Positions 28,267-37,059 of a DNA stretch of 64,000 nt are shown in pieces; the stretch's first letter is position 1; every line of letters begins with the position of its first letter. The stretch comes from Streptomyces sp. DH24 (GTDB lineage: Bacteria > Actinomycetota > Actinomycetes > Streptomycetales > Streptomycetaceae). The translations under genes were made by a program, and so were the position numbers. Where the stretch lies: NCBI RefSeq assembly GCF_029813775.1, contig NZ_JARVKW010000018.1, positions 1-64,000 of the forward strand, read 5' to 3'. The notes below the pieces were generated by a model. It was not told the DNA's origin. It made no database searches and saw nothing but the letters and a program-made list of their open reading frames with translations.

Positions 28267-29390
28267 CGCCGCTTCCCCGAGGAACGGCCGCGGCCCCGGG
28301 CACGGGACGCGGGCTGGCTGCGCGGGCCGACGACGGCCGGGGCGGCGTCGTCGACGACGTCGGTGTCCTCGGTCTCGTCGGCGTCCTCGGCGTAGTCGTC
28401 CAGGGGCTCGCCCGTGGCCGCGGCGTGGGCGCGCTTGGCGAGGACGCGCTTCTTGAGGGCCTTCATCGGCGGCTCGAGTTCCTTGAGGTCGGCGACGAGC
28501 GGCGTGGCGATGAAGATCGACGAGTACGCGCCGGCGGCGAGGCCGACGAACAGCGACAGCGAGATGTCGTTGAGCATGCCGGCGCCGAGGACACCGCCAC
28601 CGATGAACAGCAGGCCCGCCACCGGCAGCAGCGCGACGACCGTGGTGTTGATCGACCGCACCAGGGTGCTGTTGATCGAACGGTTGGCGATCTCGCCGTA
28701 CGTCCAGCGGGTCTGTTTGGTGATGTCCCTCGTCTGTTCCTTGAGGCTGTCGAAGACGACGACCGTGTCGTAGAGCGAGTAGCCGAGGATGGTCAGCAGA
28801 CCGATCACCGTGCCCGGCGTGACCTCGAAGCCCACCAGGGCGTAGATGCCGACGGTGATGGTGATGTCGTGGATCAGCGCGACGAACGCGGCGACGGCCA
28901 TGCGCCACTCGAAGGCGATCGCCAGATAGATCACCACGAGGAACATGAAGATGCCGAGGCCCTGCCAGGCCTTGTTGGCGATCTGGTCGCCCCAGCTGGG
29001 ACCGACCAGGTCGGCGTTGATCTGCTCGGCGTCGACCTTGATGTCGTCGGCGAGCGACTCCTTGATCCTGTCGGCCGCGCCCGTGTCGATGCCCGCGACC
29101 TGGATGCGCAGGCTGCCGTCGCCGAGCTTCTGCACGATCGCGTCGTGGCCGGAGGCCTCTTCCGCGTACTCCTCGGCCTGGGCCACCGAGACGCTCGTGT
29201 TCTTGGGCGTGGTGAAGACCGCTCCGCCCTGGAACTCGATGCCCATGTTCAGGCCGCGCACCGCCAGGCCGACGATGGCCGTGATGGTGATCAGGATGGA
29301 GATGCCGTACCAGATCTTGCGGTTCTTGACGAAGTCGTAGCCGACCTCGCCACGGTGCAGTCGGGCGCCGAGGGTGCCGAGTTTCGACAT
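28263..29390 (-). CDS. secF: Protein translocase subunit SecF
   Basis: SecF works with SecD to drive late steps of Sec-dependent export using the proton motive force. The 375-residue protein has six predicted transmembrane helices. The first, ISILITITAIVGLAVRGL, is followed by the family motif GIEFQGGAVF. TM4 contains TVGIYALVGFEVTPGTVIGLLTILGYSLYDTVVVFD, and that helix ends in DSLKEQ. A long charged cytoplasmic C-terminus ends in basic residues. It lies three bases after secD. Confidence 0.96.
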   Translation of the reverse strand: MSKLGTLGARLHRGEVGYDFVKNRKIWYGISILITITAIVGLAVRGLNMGIEFQGGAVFTTPKNTSVSVAQAEEYAEEASGHDAIVQKLGDGSLRIQVAGIDTGAADRIKESLADDIKVDAEQINADLVGPSWGDQIANKAWQGLGIFMFLVVIYLAIAFEWRMAVAAFVALIHDITITVGIYALVGFEVTPGTVIGLLTILGYSLYDTVVVFDSLKEQTRDITKQTRWTYGEIANRSINSTLVRSINTTVVALLPVAGLLFIGGGVLGAGMLNDISLSLFVGLAAGAYSSIFIATPLVADLKELEPPMKALKKRVLAKRAHAAATGEPLDDYAEDADETEDTDVVDDAAPAVVGPRSQPASRARGRGRSSGKRR

Positions 29391-29393
29391 CGC

Positions 29394-31163
29394 TCACGCC
29401 TCCTTCGGGTCGACGGGGCCGGCGGCGGAGTGGACGGGACGGCGGGTGCGGCGCAGCGGGGGCTTGGCACCCAGGCTCTTCGGGTCGAGGCCGGACCACT
29501 TGTGGCCGCTCGCGAAGAAGTGGCGTCGGGCCATCAGCGTCAGCAGCGGCTTGGTGAAGAGGAACACCACGACCACGTCGAGCACGGTGGTCAGACCGAG
29601 CGTGAACGCGAAGCCCTGGACCTTGCCGACGGTGACGACGAACAGCACCGCGGCGGCGAGGAACGACACGAAGTCGGAGACCAGGATGGTGCGCCGGGCG
29701 CGGGGCCAGGCCCGCTCGACGGCGGGGCGCAGCGTGCGGCCCTCGCGGATCTCGTCACGGACGCGTTCGAAGTACACGATGAACGAGTCCGCGGTGATGC
29801 CGATGGCGACGATGGCGCCGCACACGGCGGGGAGGTTCAGCGCGAAGCCGATCGCCGGGCCGAGCAGCGACATGATCACGTACGTGAGGGCCGCGGAGAC
29901 CAGCAGCGAGGCGATGGCGATGAACGACAGGCCGCGGTAGTACGCCAGCAGGTAGATGACGACCAGCGCCAGGCCGATCGCGCCGGCGATCAGGCCGGCC
30001 TCCAGCTGCTCGCCGCCGAGCGCCGCGGTCACCGTGGTGACGCTGTCCTCGCGGAAGGTCAGCGGCAGGGCGCCGTAGGACAGCATGTTGGCGAGGTTCT
30101 GCGCGGACTCCTGGTTGAAGTTGCCGGAGATCTCCGCGCTGCCGCCGGTGAGGGCCTGGCTGACGTACGGGTCGGAGACGACCTCGCCGTCCAGGACGAT
30201 GGCGAACTGGTTCTGCGGGGACTGGTTCTGGGCCAGCTTGCCGGTGATGCTCGCGAACTTCTTGGAGCCCTTGTCCGTGAACTTCATCGTGACGGTCCAG
30301 CCGGCACCGGTCTGCGTGTTGAAGACCGCCTGGGCGTCGTCGACGTCCGTGCCGTCGACCTCGGCCGGGCCGAGGATGTACTTCTGCCACTGGCCCTGCG
30401 CGTTCTGGCCGCAGGCGAGCGTGGAGTCCTCGGGCTTGGCGCCGTCGCCGGCCTTGGCGCGGACGGCGGGCTTGGTGCAGTCCAGCGCGGCGTACTGCTT
30501 CTGGAGGTCGCTGTCGCCGGCGGGGGCGCTGGAGCTCGCGGACGGCGTGGCGCCCGGGGTGCCGGAGGCGGAGCCGGACGGTGTGGGGCTGGCCTTCAGC
30601 GCGTCACTGGCAGGGCGGCCCTGCGTGGTGGCGCTCGCCGACGGGGTCGCGGAGCCGTCCGCGGAGGGCGAGGAGGTCGCCTTCTCGTCACCGTCGTCCT
30701 TGCCGGACGCGCTGCTGGACGCGCTCGGCGACGGGCTGGCCTCGGCGGCGCCGCCGGCGAGCTCGGTGGCGACGACCGGGCGGAAGTAGAGCTTGGCGGT
30801 GGTGCCCACCTGGTCCCGGGCCTGCTTGGAGTTGGTGCCCTTGGGAATGTTGACGATGATGTTGCGATCGCCCTGCGTCTGGACCTCGGCCTCCGAGACA
30901 CCCAGACCATTGACGCGGCGTTCCATGATGGAGACGGCCGTGTCCATGTTGGTCTTGTTGATCGCGTTCTCCTGGCCGGCCTCGGGAACCGCCCGGAGCG
31001 TGATGCTCGTACCGCCGGCCAGGTCGATGCCGAGACGCGGAGTGGTGTGCCCGGAGGCGTACATGCCACCGGTGAGCGCCACGATGGCGATCAGAATCAG
31101 GGCCAGCGAGCGCCCCGGCTTGCTCTGGGCGCTCGCGTTCCGGCCCTTTTTAGGTGCTGCCAC
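29394..31163 (-). CDS. secD: Protein translocase subunit SecD with a long Ser/Ala/Pro insertion
   Basis: SecD is the larger partner of SecF. The 589-residue protein has an N-terminal transmembrane helix, the TPRLGIDLAGGTSITL motif and the P1 domain. Five clustered C-terminal helices follow, with GITADSFIVYFERVRDE in the conserved TM4 loop. Between about residues 140 and 230 the extracytoplasmic domain holds a low-complexity stretch rich in Ser, Ala, Pro, Thr and Gly that has no counterpart in short SecD proteins. The start is GTG at 31163. A 134-base gap separates it from yajC. Confidence 0.95.
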   Translation of the reverse strand: MAAPKKGRNASAQSKPGRSLALILIAIVALTGGMYASGHTTPRLGIDLAGGTSITLRAVPEAGQENAINKTNMDTAVSIMERRVNGLGVSEAEVQTQGDRNIIVNIPKGTNSKQARDQVGTTAKLYFRPVVATELAGGAAEASPSPSASSSASGKDDGDEKATSSPSADGSATPSASATTQGRPASDALKASPTPSGSASGTPGATPSASSSAPAGDSDLQKQYAALDCTKPAVRAKAGDGAKPEDSTLACGQNAQGQWQKYILGPAEVDGTDVDDAQAVFNTQTGAGWTVTMKFTDKGSKKFASITGKLAQNQSPQNQFAIVLDGEVVSDPYVSQALTGGSAEISGNFNQESAQNLANMLSYGALPLTFREDSVTTVTAALGGEQLEAGLIAGAIGLALVVIYLLAYYRGLSFIAIASLLVSAALTYVIMSLLGPAIGFALNLPAVCGAIVAIGITADSFIVYFERVRDEIREGRTLRPAVERAWPRARRTILVSDFVSFLAAAVLFVVTVGKVQGFAFTLGLTTVLDVVVVFLFTKPLLTLMARRHFFASGHKWSGLDPKSLGAKPPLRRTRRPVHSAAGPVDPKEA

Positions 31164-31297
31164 CTTCTCGTACTCCCTCTCGGGCCGCTCTCACGCCGGG
31201 TGGGCGCGCCGGCGGCCATGACATGGTGTCGGGAACCCCCGTGCGAGCTGCGCAGGCCCAGGAGCGCACGGGCCCGCCCGCACGCCCCGGGACGCGA

Positions 31298-31795
31298 CTA
31301 CTTCGCCTCGGAGTCGCCGTCGGTCTTCTTCGGCGCCTCGTCCGTCGTCGCCTCGGCGGGGGCGGCGTCGGCCGCGGCGGTCTCGTCCTCGTCCTTCTTG
31401 CCGAGGTCGACGGCCTTGTCGTCGGAGTCGGCGGCAGCGGAGGGCTCGTCGGTCTCGGTGAGGGAGGAGGCGTCGTCCGGGACGATGTCGGCGTCGGACT
31501 TCAGGTCGTGCTCGATGCCGTGCACGATGCGGTTGTACTCGTCGTCGGTCAGGACGGCACCGATCGAGTTCTTCGCGAAGAGCAGTTCCACGCCAGGACC
31601 GGCGTCGAGAAGGACCGTGTCCTCGCTGACCTCCTTGACCGTGGCGTACATGCCCCCGATGGTGCGGACGCCGGAACCGGGCTGCATCTGGTTCCGCATC
31701 TCGATGGCCTGCTGCTGCTTCTTCTTGGCCGAGCGGGTCATCAGGAACATGGCCCCGATGAGCACGATGAACGGGAGGAGGGTCAGGAGACTCAC
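31298..31795 (-). CDS. yajC: Preprotein translocase subunit YajC
   Basis: YajC is a small SecDF-associated membrane protein. The 165 residues begin with a transmembrane helix (LLTLLPFIVLIGAMFLMTR) and a basic KKKQQQ segment. The family core is GSGVRTIGGMYATVKEV and the C-terminal tail is long and acidic (many Asp, Glu and Ala residues), as is usual in actinobacteria. The start is GTG at 31795. Its order before secD and secF matches the canonical yajC-secD-secF arrangement. Confidence 0.93.
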   Translation of the reverse strand: MSLLTLLPFIVLIGAMFLMTRSAKKKQQQAIEMRNQMQPGSGVRTIGGMYATVKEVSEDTVLLDAGPGVELLFAKNSIGAVLTDDEYNRIVHGIEHDLKSDADIVPDDASSLTETDEPSAAADSDDKAVDLGKKDEDETAAADAAPAEATTDEAPKKTDGDSEAK

Positions 31796-31854
31796 GGGTC
31801 GGAACTTCCTTCACGCGACCGCGATGGTGAACGGCCTGATGGTTGGGGGTGTGT

Positions 31855-31878
31855 GATGCCGCCGACAAAGGCGGCATC
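31855..31878 (-). terminator. Terminator-like hairpin between ruvB and yajC
   Basis: GATGCCGCC at 31855-31863 pairs perfectly with GGCGGCATC at 31870-31878 around GACAAA. It is about 84 bases past the ruvB stop and 60 bases ahead of the yajC start, so it may separate the ruv and sec units. Confidence 0.6.
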
Positions 31879-31961
31879 GGCGGAGTCTAAGCGAGTCCGC
31901 GCGCATGGAACAACGCTCAGCATGGCACCGGGGTTCCTGCCCCCGGTGAATGCGCGCGCCG

Positions 31962-33032
31962 TCACGCCCCGAACAGGTCCTGTTGTCCGTTTCCCGCGCC
32001 CTGCGCACGGGGCGGCGTGAGGCCGAGATGCGCCCATGCGGCGGGGGTGGCGACGCGGCCGCGCGGGGTGCGGGCGAGCAGCCCCTCCCGTACGAGGAAC
32101 GGCTCGGCGACCTCCTCGACGGTCTCGCGCTCCTCCCCCACGGCGACCGCGAGCGTGGACAGTCCGACGGGGCCGCCGCCGAACAGCTTGAGCAGGGCCT
32201 CCAGTACGGCGCGGTCGAGGCGGTCGAGGCCGCGGGCGTCGACCTCGTAGACCGCGAGGGCGGCGGCGGCGATGTCCCTGGTGATGACGCCGTCGGCCTT
32301 GACCTGGGCGTAGTCGCGGACGCGGCGCAGCAGGCGGTTGGCGATGCGGGGGGTGCCGCGCGAGCGGCCGGCGATCTCGGCGGCGCCGGCGGTGTCGATC
32401 TCGACGTCGAGGAGGCTCGCCGAGCGGTGGATCACCCGCTCCAGTTCGGCGGGTTCGTAGAACTCCATGTGCGCGGTGAAGCCGAAGCGGTCGCGCAGCG
32501 GGGGCGGCAGCAGTCCCGCGCGGGTGGTGGCGCCGACCAGGGTGAACGGCGGGAGTTCCAGCGGGATGGCGGTGGCGCCGGGGCCCTTGCCGACGATGAC
32601 GTCGACGCGGAAGTCCTCCATGGCCATGTAGAGCATCTCCTCGGCGGGCCTCGACATGCGGTGGATCTCGTCGAGGAAGAGGACCTCGCCCTCCTGCAGG
32701 GAGGACAGGATCGCCGCGAGGTCGCCGGCGTGCTGGATGGCGGGGCCGGAGGTGATGCGGATGGGGGCGCCCATCTCGGCGGCGATGATCATGGACAGGG
32801 TGGTCTTGCCGAGGCCCGGGGCGCCGGAGAGCAGCACGTGGTCGGCGGTGGCGCCGCGCGCGCGTGCGGCGCGCAGCACGAGGTCGAGTTGTTCGCGGAC
32901 CTTCTCCTGGCCGATGAACTCGCCCAGGTCCTTGGGGCGCAGGGCGGCCTCGACGGCCTGGTCCTCACGGTCGGCGACGGGGCCGACCAGCCGCTCGGCC
33001 GCGGTGCTGTCGGTCGTGTCGTCCCAGTTCAT
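31962..33032 (-). CDS. ruvB: Holliday-junction branch-migration ATPase RuvB
   Basis: RuvB is the AAA+ hexameric motor that drives branch migration with RuvA. The 356-residue protein carries RPKDLGEFIGQEKV, Walker A GAPGLGKTT, Walker B VLFLDEIHRMSRPAEE, sensor 1 LVGATTRAGLL and the arginine-finger region PLRDRFGF. A C-terminal winged helix carries RTPRGRVATPAAWAHLG. The ATG at 33032 is clear. A 139-base gap separates it from ruvA rather than the usual overlap. Confidence 0.97.
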   Translation of the reverse strand: MNWDDTTDSTAAERLVGPVADREDQAVEAALRPKDLGEFIGQEKVREQLDLVLRAARARGATADHVLLSGAPGLGKTTLSMIIAAEMGAPIRITSGPAIQHAGDLAAILSSLQEGEVLFLDEIHRMSRPAEEMLYMAMEDFRVDVIVGKGPGATAIPLELPPFTLVGATTRAGLLPPPLRDRFGFTAHMEFYEPAELERVIHRSASLLDVEIDTAGAAEIAGRSRGTPRIANRLLRRVRDYAQVKADGVITRDIAAAALAVYEVDARGLDRLDRAVLEALLKLFGGGPVGLSTLAVAVGEERETVEEVAEPFLVREGLLARTPRGRVATPAAWAHLGLTPPRAQGAGNGQQDLFGA

Positions 33033-33171
33033 GGAGTGTGCCTCGGGGTCGCGGTCGGTGGGTTCGGAGGGCTTGGGCGGCTGAGCGGCGCACGACGCCC
33101 CGTGGGGCGGTTTTCGGCCTTTGGCCGGGGGCGGTGCCGGGCCAGGGCGGTCCGGGCGCCGCCCGGGGCGC

Positions 33172-33777
33172 TCAGCGCGTTCGGTTCAGGGTCTGGAGCG
33201 CCGCCTTCAGCAACTGCCCGACCTGCGGTGTGCCCTCGGCGGCCTCGGCCTGCGGGGCGACGGCGGCGACCGCCTCGTCGGCCTCGCGGGTGGCGTAACC
33301 GAGGCCGCTCAGGGCGGCGTGCAGCTGGTCGCGCCAGCCCGCGGTGACCGGTGCTCCGGCGGCGGGGGCGCCGGTCGGCGCGCCCAGGCGGTCCTTCAGT
33401 TCGAGCAGCAGCTTCTGGGCGCCCTTCTTGCCGATGCCGGGGACGGCGGTGAGCGCCTTCTCGTCCCCGGTGGACACGGCGCGCCGCAGGGCGTCCGGCG
33501 TGTGCACGGCCAGCATCGCCTGGGCCAGCCGGGGGCCGACGCCGCTGGCGGTCTGGAGCAGCTCGAACGTCTGCCGCTCGTCGTCGTCCGCGAAGCCGTA
33601 CAGCGTGAGGGAGTCCTCCCGCACGACCAGGGACGTGGCGAGCTTGGCGGGCCGGCCGACGCGGAGCGCGGACAGCGTGTTCGGCGTGCACTGGACGGCC
33701 ATGCCGACGCCGCCGACCTCGACGACCGCGGCGTCGGGGGCGAGCGCGGCGACCGTGCCGCTGACGAAGGCGATCAT
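33172..33777 (-). CDS. ruvA: Holliday-junction DNA-binding protein RuvA
   Basis: RuvA tetramers clamp the Holliday junction and recruit RuvB. The 201-residue protein has an N-terminal OB-fold (MIAFVSGTVAALAPDAAVVEV). Two helix-hairpin-helix motifs follow, one around LLQTASGVGPRLAQAML and one at LTAVPGIGKKGAQKLLLEL. An Ala/Pro linker leads to the C-terminal RuvB-contact domain (LSGLGYATREADEAV). Its ATG overlaps the ruvC stop (ATGA). Confidence 0.96.
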   Translation of the reverse strand: MIAFVSGTVAALAPDAAVVEVGGVGMAVQCTPNTLSALRVGRPAKLATSLVVREDSLTLYGFADDDERQTFELLQTASGVGPRLAQAMLAVHTPDALRRAVSTGDEKALTAVPGIGKKGAQKLLLELKDRLGAPTGAPAAGAPVTAGWRDQLHAALSGLGYATREADEAVAAVAPQAEAAEGTPQVGQLLKAALQTLNRTR

Positions 33778-34313
33778 GCCGTACGGCCTTTCGATTGCTG
33801 GGTGGCGTGCAGGGCGACGGCCTGCTGGAGTCGGTTCTGCGCGGGGGCGCGCCAGATGTGGCAGATGGCGAGCGCGAGGGCGTCGGCGGCGTCGGCCGGT
33901 TTCGGAGGCGCGGCGAGCCGCAGCAGCCGGGTGACCATGGCGCCGACCTGGGCCTTGTCGGCGCGGCCGGAGCCGGTGACGGCGGCCTTGACCTCGCTGG
34001 GGGTGTGCAGGGCGACGGGGATGCCGCGGCGGGAGGCGCACAGCAGGGCGACGGCGCTGGCCTGGGCGGTACCCATCACCGTACGGACGTTGTGCTGGCT
34101 GAAGACGCGCTCCACCGCGACGTACTCCGGGCGGTGCTCGTCGAGCCACTGCTCCAGGCCCTGCTCGATGGCGACGAGGCGGTGGCCGAGGTCCGCGTCC
34201 GCGGGGGTGCGCACGACGCCGACGCCCAGCATGGTCAGCGGCCGTCCGGCGACGCCCTCGACCACACCGACTCCGCACCGGGTCAGTCCCGGGTCGACCC
34301 CCAGTACGCGCAC
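33774..34313 (-). CDS. ruvC: Holliday-junction resolvase RuvC
   Basis: RuvC is the RNase H-fold endonuclease that resolves Holliday junctions. The catalytic acids are in VLGVDPGLTRCG (N-terminal Asp), YVAVERVF (Glu), and DAADALALAICH (C-terminal Asp pair). I chose GTG at 34313, giving 179 residues, because it places the catalytic strand at the N-terminus as in the family. It also has AGGGGAAAGG just upstream. A TTG at 34385 would add 24 non-homologous residues. The order ruvC-ruvA-ruvB is normal. Confidence 0.93.
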   Translation of the reverse strand: MRVLGVDPGLTRCGVGVVEGVAGRPLTMLGVGVVRTPADADLGHRLVAIEQGLEQWLDEHRPEYVAVERVFSQHNVRTVMGTAQASAVALLCASRRGIPVALHTPSEVKAAVTGSGRADKAQVGAMVTRLLRLAAPPKPADAADALALAICHIWRAPAQNRLQQAVALHATQQSKGRTA

Positions 34314-34330
34314 GCGAAGCCTTTCCCCTC

Positions 34331-34354
34331 GATCACTCGATCGCTCGATCACCG
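34331..34354. repeat. Three 8-bp direct repeats ahead of ruvC
   Basis: GATCACTC, GATCGCTC and GATCACCG follow one another without a gap in the ruvC upstream region, giving three GATC sequences at exact 8-base spacing. They lie 18-41 bases before the chosen GTG, where a transcription start or repressor could sit. No function is established. Confidence 0.5.
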
Positions 34355-34399
34355 GTTTGTGCAGGCTATCGGGTGCCACCGACAAGGACCGGCAACGCG

Positions 34400-34430
34400 A
34401 CGGGCCGACGGGTGTGTCCCGTCGGCCCGT
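34400..34430 (-). terminator. Terminator hairpin after yebC
   Basis: A perfect 13-bp stem pairs 34400-34412 with 34418-34430 around a TGTGT loop. It begins 26 bases after the yebC stop and precedes the ruvC promoter region. Confidence 0.8.
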
Positions 34431-34455
34431 TCGGTGCGCGGAGTCGCCGGCGGCG

Positions 34456-35208
34456 TTACGCGTCGACCTTCTCCATGATCTCGTCGCTGACGTCGAAGTT
34501 GGCGAAGACGTTCTGCACGTCGTCGCTGTCCTCGAGCGCGTCGATCAGCTTGAAGATCTTCTTGGCGCCCTCCTCGTCCAGCTCGACCTGCATGGTCGGG
34601 ACGAAGTTGGCGTCGGCGGAGTCGTAGTCGATGCCCGCGTCCTGGAGGGCGGTGCGGACCGCGACCAGGTCGGTGGCCTCGCTGATGACCTCGAAGGTCT
34701 CGCCGAGGTCGTTGACCTCCTCGGCGCCCGCGTCCAGGACCGCGCCGAGGACGTCGTCCTCGGACAGCTCGCCCTTGGGCACGATCACGACGCCCGTGCG
34801 GTTGAACAGGTACGACACCGAGCCCGGGTCGGCCATGGAGCCGCCGTTGCGGGTCATCGCGACGCGCACCTCGGAGGCGGCGCGGTTGCGGTTGTCGGTG
34901 AGGCACTCGATGAGGACCGCGACACCGTTGGGGCCGTAGCCCTCGTACATGATCGTCTCGTAGTCGGCGCCACCGGCCTCCAGGCCGGCGCCGCGCTTGA
35001 CCGCGGAGTCGATGTTCTTGTTGGGGACCGACGACTTCTTGGCCTTCTGGATGGCGTCGTACAGCGTCGGGTTGCCCTCGGGGTCGGCGCCGCCCATCCG
35101 CGCCGCGACCTCGATGTTCTTGATCAGCTTCGCGAAGAGCTTGCCGCGCTTGGCATCGATGACGGCCTTCTTGTGCTTCGTCGTGGCCCATTTAGAGTGG
35201 CCGGACAT
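34456..35208 (-). CDS. yebC: YebC/PmpR-family protein
   Basis: YebC-family proteins bind the ribosome or DNA and have been tied both to transcription control and to translation of proline stretches. The 250-residue protein starts with the hallmark SGHSKWATTKHKKAVIDAKR. It has PNKNIDSAVKRGAG and YEGYGPNGVA, and keeps the three-domain length of the family. It lies directly before the ruvCAB genes, a linkage seen in many bacteria. The ATG is at 35208. Confidence 0.94.
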   Translation of the reverse strand: MSGHSKWATTKHKKAVIDAKRGKLFAKLIKNIEVAARMGGADPEGNPTLYDAIQKAKKSSVPNKNIDSAVKRGAGLEAGGADYETIMYEGYGPNGVAVLIECLTDNRNRAASEVRVAMTRNGGSMADPGSVSYLFNRTGVVIVPKGELSEDDVLGAVLDAGAEEVNDLGETFEVISEATDLVAVRTALQDAGIDYDSADANFVPTMQVELDEEGAKKIFKLIDALEDSDDVQNVFANFDVSDEIMEKVDA

Positions 35209-35257
35209 CTGCCTGTCTCCTTCGCGTAACCCATCTCTGCAACGAACGCCAGGAATC

Positions 35258-35863
35258 CTACAAGGACTCGGCTCCGGCGTTCGCGCGCACCATGTCGACG
35301 AACAGCGCGTGCACCCGGTGGTCGCCGGTGAGTTCCGGGTGGAACGACGTGGCGAGCGCGTTGCCCTGACGGACCGCGACGATGTGGCCCTCGTGCTCGG
35401 CGAGCACCTCGGCCGCCGCGCCGACGGACTCGACCCAGGGGGCGCGGATGAAGACGCCCTCCACGGGATCTCCCGCGACGCCCTTGACGTCGAGCGCCGC
35501 CTCGAAGGACTCGTTCTGGCGTCCGAAGGCGTTGCGGCGCACGATCATGTCGATGCCGCCGATGGTCTCCTGGCCCGAACGCGGGTCGAGGATCTTGTCG
35601 GCGAGCATGATCATGCCCGCGCAGGTGCCGTAGACGGGCATACCGGCACGCACGCGTGCGCGAAGGGGCTCCATGAGGCCGAACAGGACGGCCAGCTTGG
35701 AGATGGTGGTGGACTCGCCGCCGGGGACGACGAGGCCGTCGACCTCGGCGAGTTCTTCGGGGCGCCGCACCGGCCTGGCCACGGCATCGGCCGCGGCCAG
35801 GGCGACGAGGTGCTCCCGTACGTCGCCCTGGAGGGCCAGGACGCCGATGACAGGAGTGTTCAT
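35258..35863 (-). CDS. pdxT: Pyridoxal 5'-phosphate synthase glutaminase subunit PdxT
   Basis: PdxT hydrolyses glutamine and passes ammonia to PdxS for PLP synthesis. The 201-residue class I glutamine amidotransferase has the oxyanion-strand motif VVPGGESTT, the nucleophile Cys in YGTCAGMI, and the His-Glu pair in ATSFHPELTGD. The ATG at 35863 is five bases after the pdxS stop. The two subunits are co-transcribed, as expected for a stable complex. Confidence 0.96.
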   Translation of the reverse strand: MNTPVIGVLALQGDVREHLVALAAADAVARPVRRPEELAEVDGLVVPGGESTTISKLAVLFGLMEPLRARVRAGMPVYGTCAGMIMLADKILDPRSGQETIGGIDMIVRRNAFGRQNESFEAALDVKGVAGDPVEGVFIRAPWVESVGAAAEVLAEHEGHIVAVRQGNALATSFHPELTGDHRVHALFVDMVRANAGAESL

Positions 35864-35868
35864 GGTGC

Positions 35869-36774
35869 TTACCAGCCGCGGTTGGCGTAGCGCTCGGCCT
35901 CGGGCAGGGTGTCGCAGTTGATGCCGACCATGGCCTCGCCGAGGTTGCGGGACGCGTCCGCGATGATCTTGGGGTCGTCGTAGAAGGTGGTGGCCTTCAC
36001 GATGGCGGCGGCACGCTTGGCCGGGTCGCCGGACTTGAAGATGCCGGAGCCGACGAAGACGCCCTCGGCGCCGAGCTGGCGCATCAGGGCCGCGTCGGCC
36101 GGGGTGGCGACGCCGCCGGCGGAGAACAGCACGACCGGGAGCTTGCCCAGCTCGGCGGTCTCCTTGACCAGCTCGTACGGGGCACGCAGCTCCTTGGCGG
36201 CGGCGTACAGCTCGTTGTTGTCGTAGCCGCGCAGGCGGGCGATCTCGTTCTTGATCTGGCGCAGGTGGCGGACGGCCTCGACGACGTTGCCGGTGCCGGC
36301 CTCGCCCTTGGAGCGGATCATGGCCGCGCCCTCGGCGATGCGGCGCAGGGCCTCACCGAGGTTGGTGGCGCCGCAGACGAAGGGGGTGGTGAAGGCCCAC
36401 TTGTCGGAGTGGTTGACCTCGTCGGCCGGGGTGAGGACCTCGGACTCGTCGATGTAGTCCACGCCGAGGGACTGCAGGACCTGGGCCTCGACGAAGTGGC
36501 CGATGCGGGACTTGGCCATCACCGGGATGGACACCGCGTCGATGATGCCCTCGATCATGTCCGGGTCGGACATCCGGGCCACGCCGCCGTCCTTGCGGAT
36601 GTCGGCCGGGACCCGCTCCAGGGCCATGACGGCGACGGCGCCCGCGTCCTCGGCGATCTTCGCCTGCTCCGGCGTGACGACGTCCATGATCACGCCGCCC
36701 TTGAGCTGCTCCGCCATGCCGCGCTTGACGCGGGCGGTGCCGATCTCGGGAGCCTGGTTCTCGGTGCTGGACAC
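35869..36774 (-). CDS. pdxS: Pyridoxal 5'-phosphate synthase lyase subunit PdxS
   Basis: PdxS forms PLP from ribose 5-phosphate, glyceraldehyde 3-phosphate and ammonia. The 301-residue TIM-barrel protein carries KRGMAEQLKGGVIMDV, VMALERVPADIR, PVMAKSRIGHFVEAQ with an active-site Lys, and VLFSAGGVATPADAALM for phosphate binding. The start is GTG at 36774, since residues SSTENQAPEIGT match the family start. Unusual short tandem repeats lie about 145 bases upstream. Confidence 0.96.
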   Translation of the reverse strand: MSSTENQAPEIGTARVKRGMAEQLKGGVIMDVVTPEQAKIAEDAGAVAVMALERVPADIRKDGGVARMSDPDMIEGIIDAVSIPVMAKSRIGHFVEAQVLQSLGVDYIDESEVLTPADEVNHSDKWAFTTPFVCGATNLGEALRRIAEGAAMIRSKGEAGTGNVVEAVRHLRQIKNEIARLRGYDNNELYAAAKELRAPYELVKETAELGKLPVVLFSAGGVATPADAALMRQLGAEGVFVGSGIFKSGDPAKRAAAIVKATTFYDDPKIIADASRNLGEAMVGINCDTLPEAERYANRGW

Positions 36775-36918
36775 GGGTGACCTCACTGATGGGAAAGAAG
36801 GATTCTGCGTTCTTGAGGAAACGCGAGCGGACCAGGCCACAGCAAGGGCCAATGGGAAGGCGGTGGATCGTTTTCGCGACCGCCGGGCGGCGAGAGTGGC
36901 CGACGGCCGGGCACGGGC

Positions 36919-37026
36919 GGCCGGAACGGCCGGGACGCTATGGCCGGAACGGCCGGGCGCTACGGCCGAAACGGCCGGGACACGGTGACCGAACCGGCCA
37001 TGGACACGATGGCCGATCCGGCCGAG
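36919..37026. repeat. Five imperfect ~23-bp tandem repeats upstream of pdxS
   Basis: GGCCGGAACGGCCGGG and variants start at 36919, 36942, 36964, 36987 and 37011, so the period is 22-25 bases. Each core is itself nearly palindromic (GGCCG...CGGCC). The array occupies the gap between pdxS and the next upstream minus-strand gene. Confidence 0.7.
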
Positions 37027-37059
37027 ACGCGGCCGCCGCGGCGACCCGGTCAACGGCGG

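Noticed and set aside
28425..31856. A 1143-codon plus-strand open frame opposite secF, secD and yajC
   Set aside because: It crosses three well-supported minus-strand genes and reads as low-complexity Gly/Asp/Arg sequence.
34314..34385. A longer RuvC beginning at TTG 34385
   Set aside because: The extra 24 residues do not resemble the family. GTG 34313 has a ribosome-binding site and puts the catalytic strand at the N-terminus.
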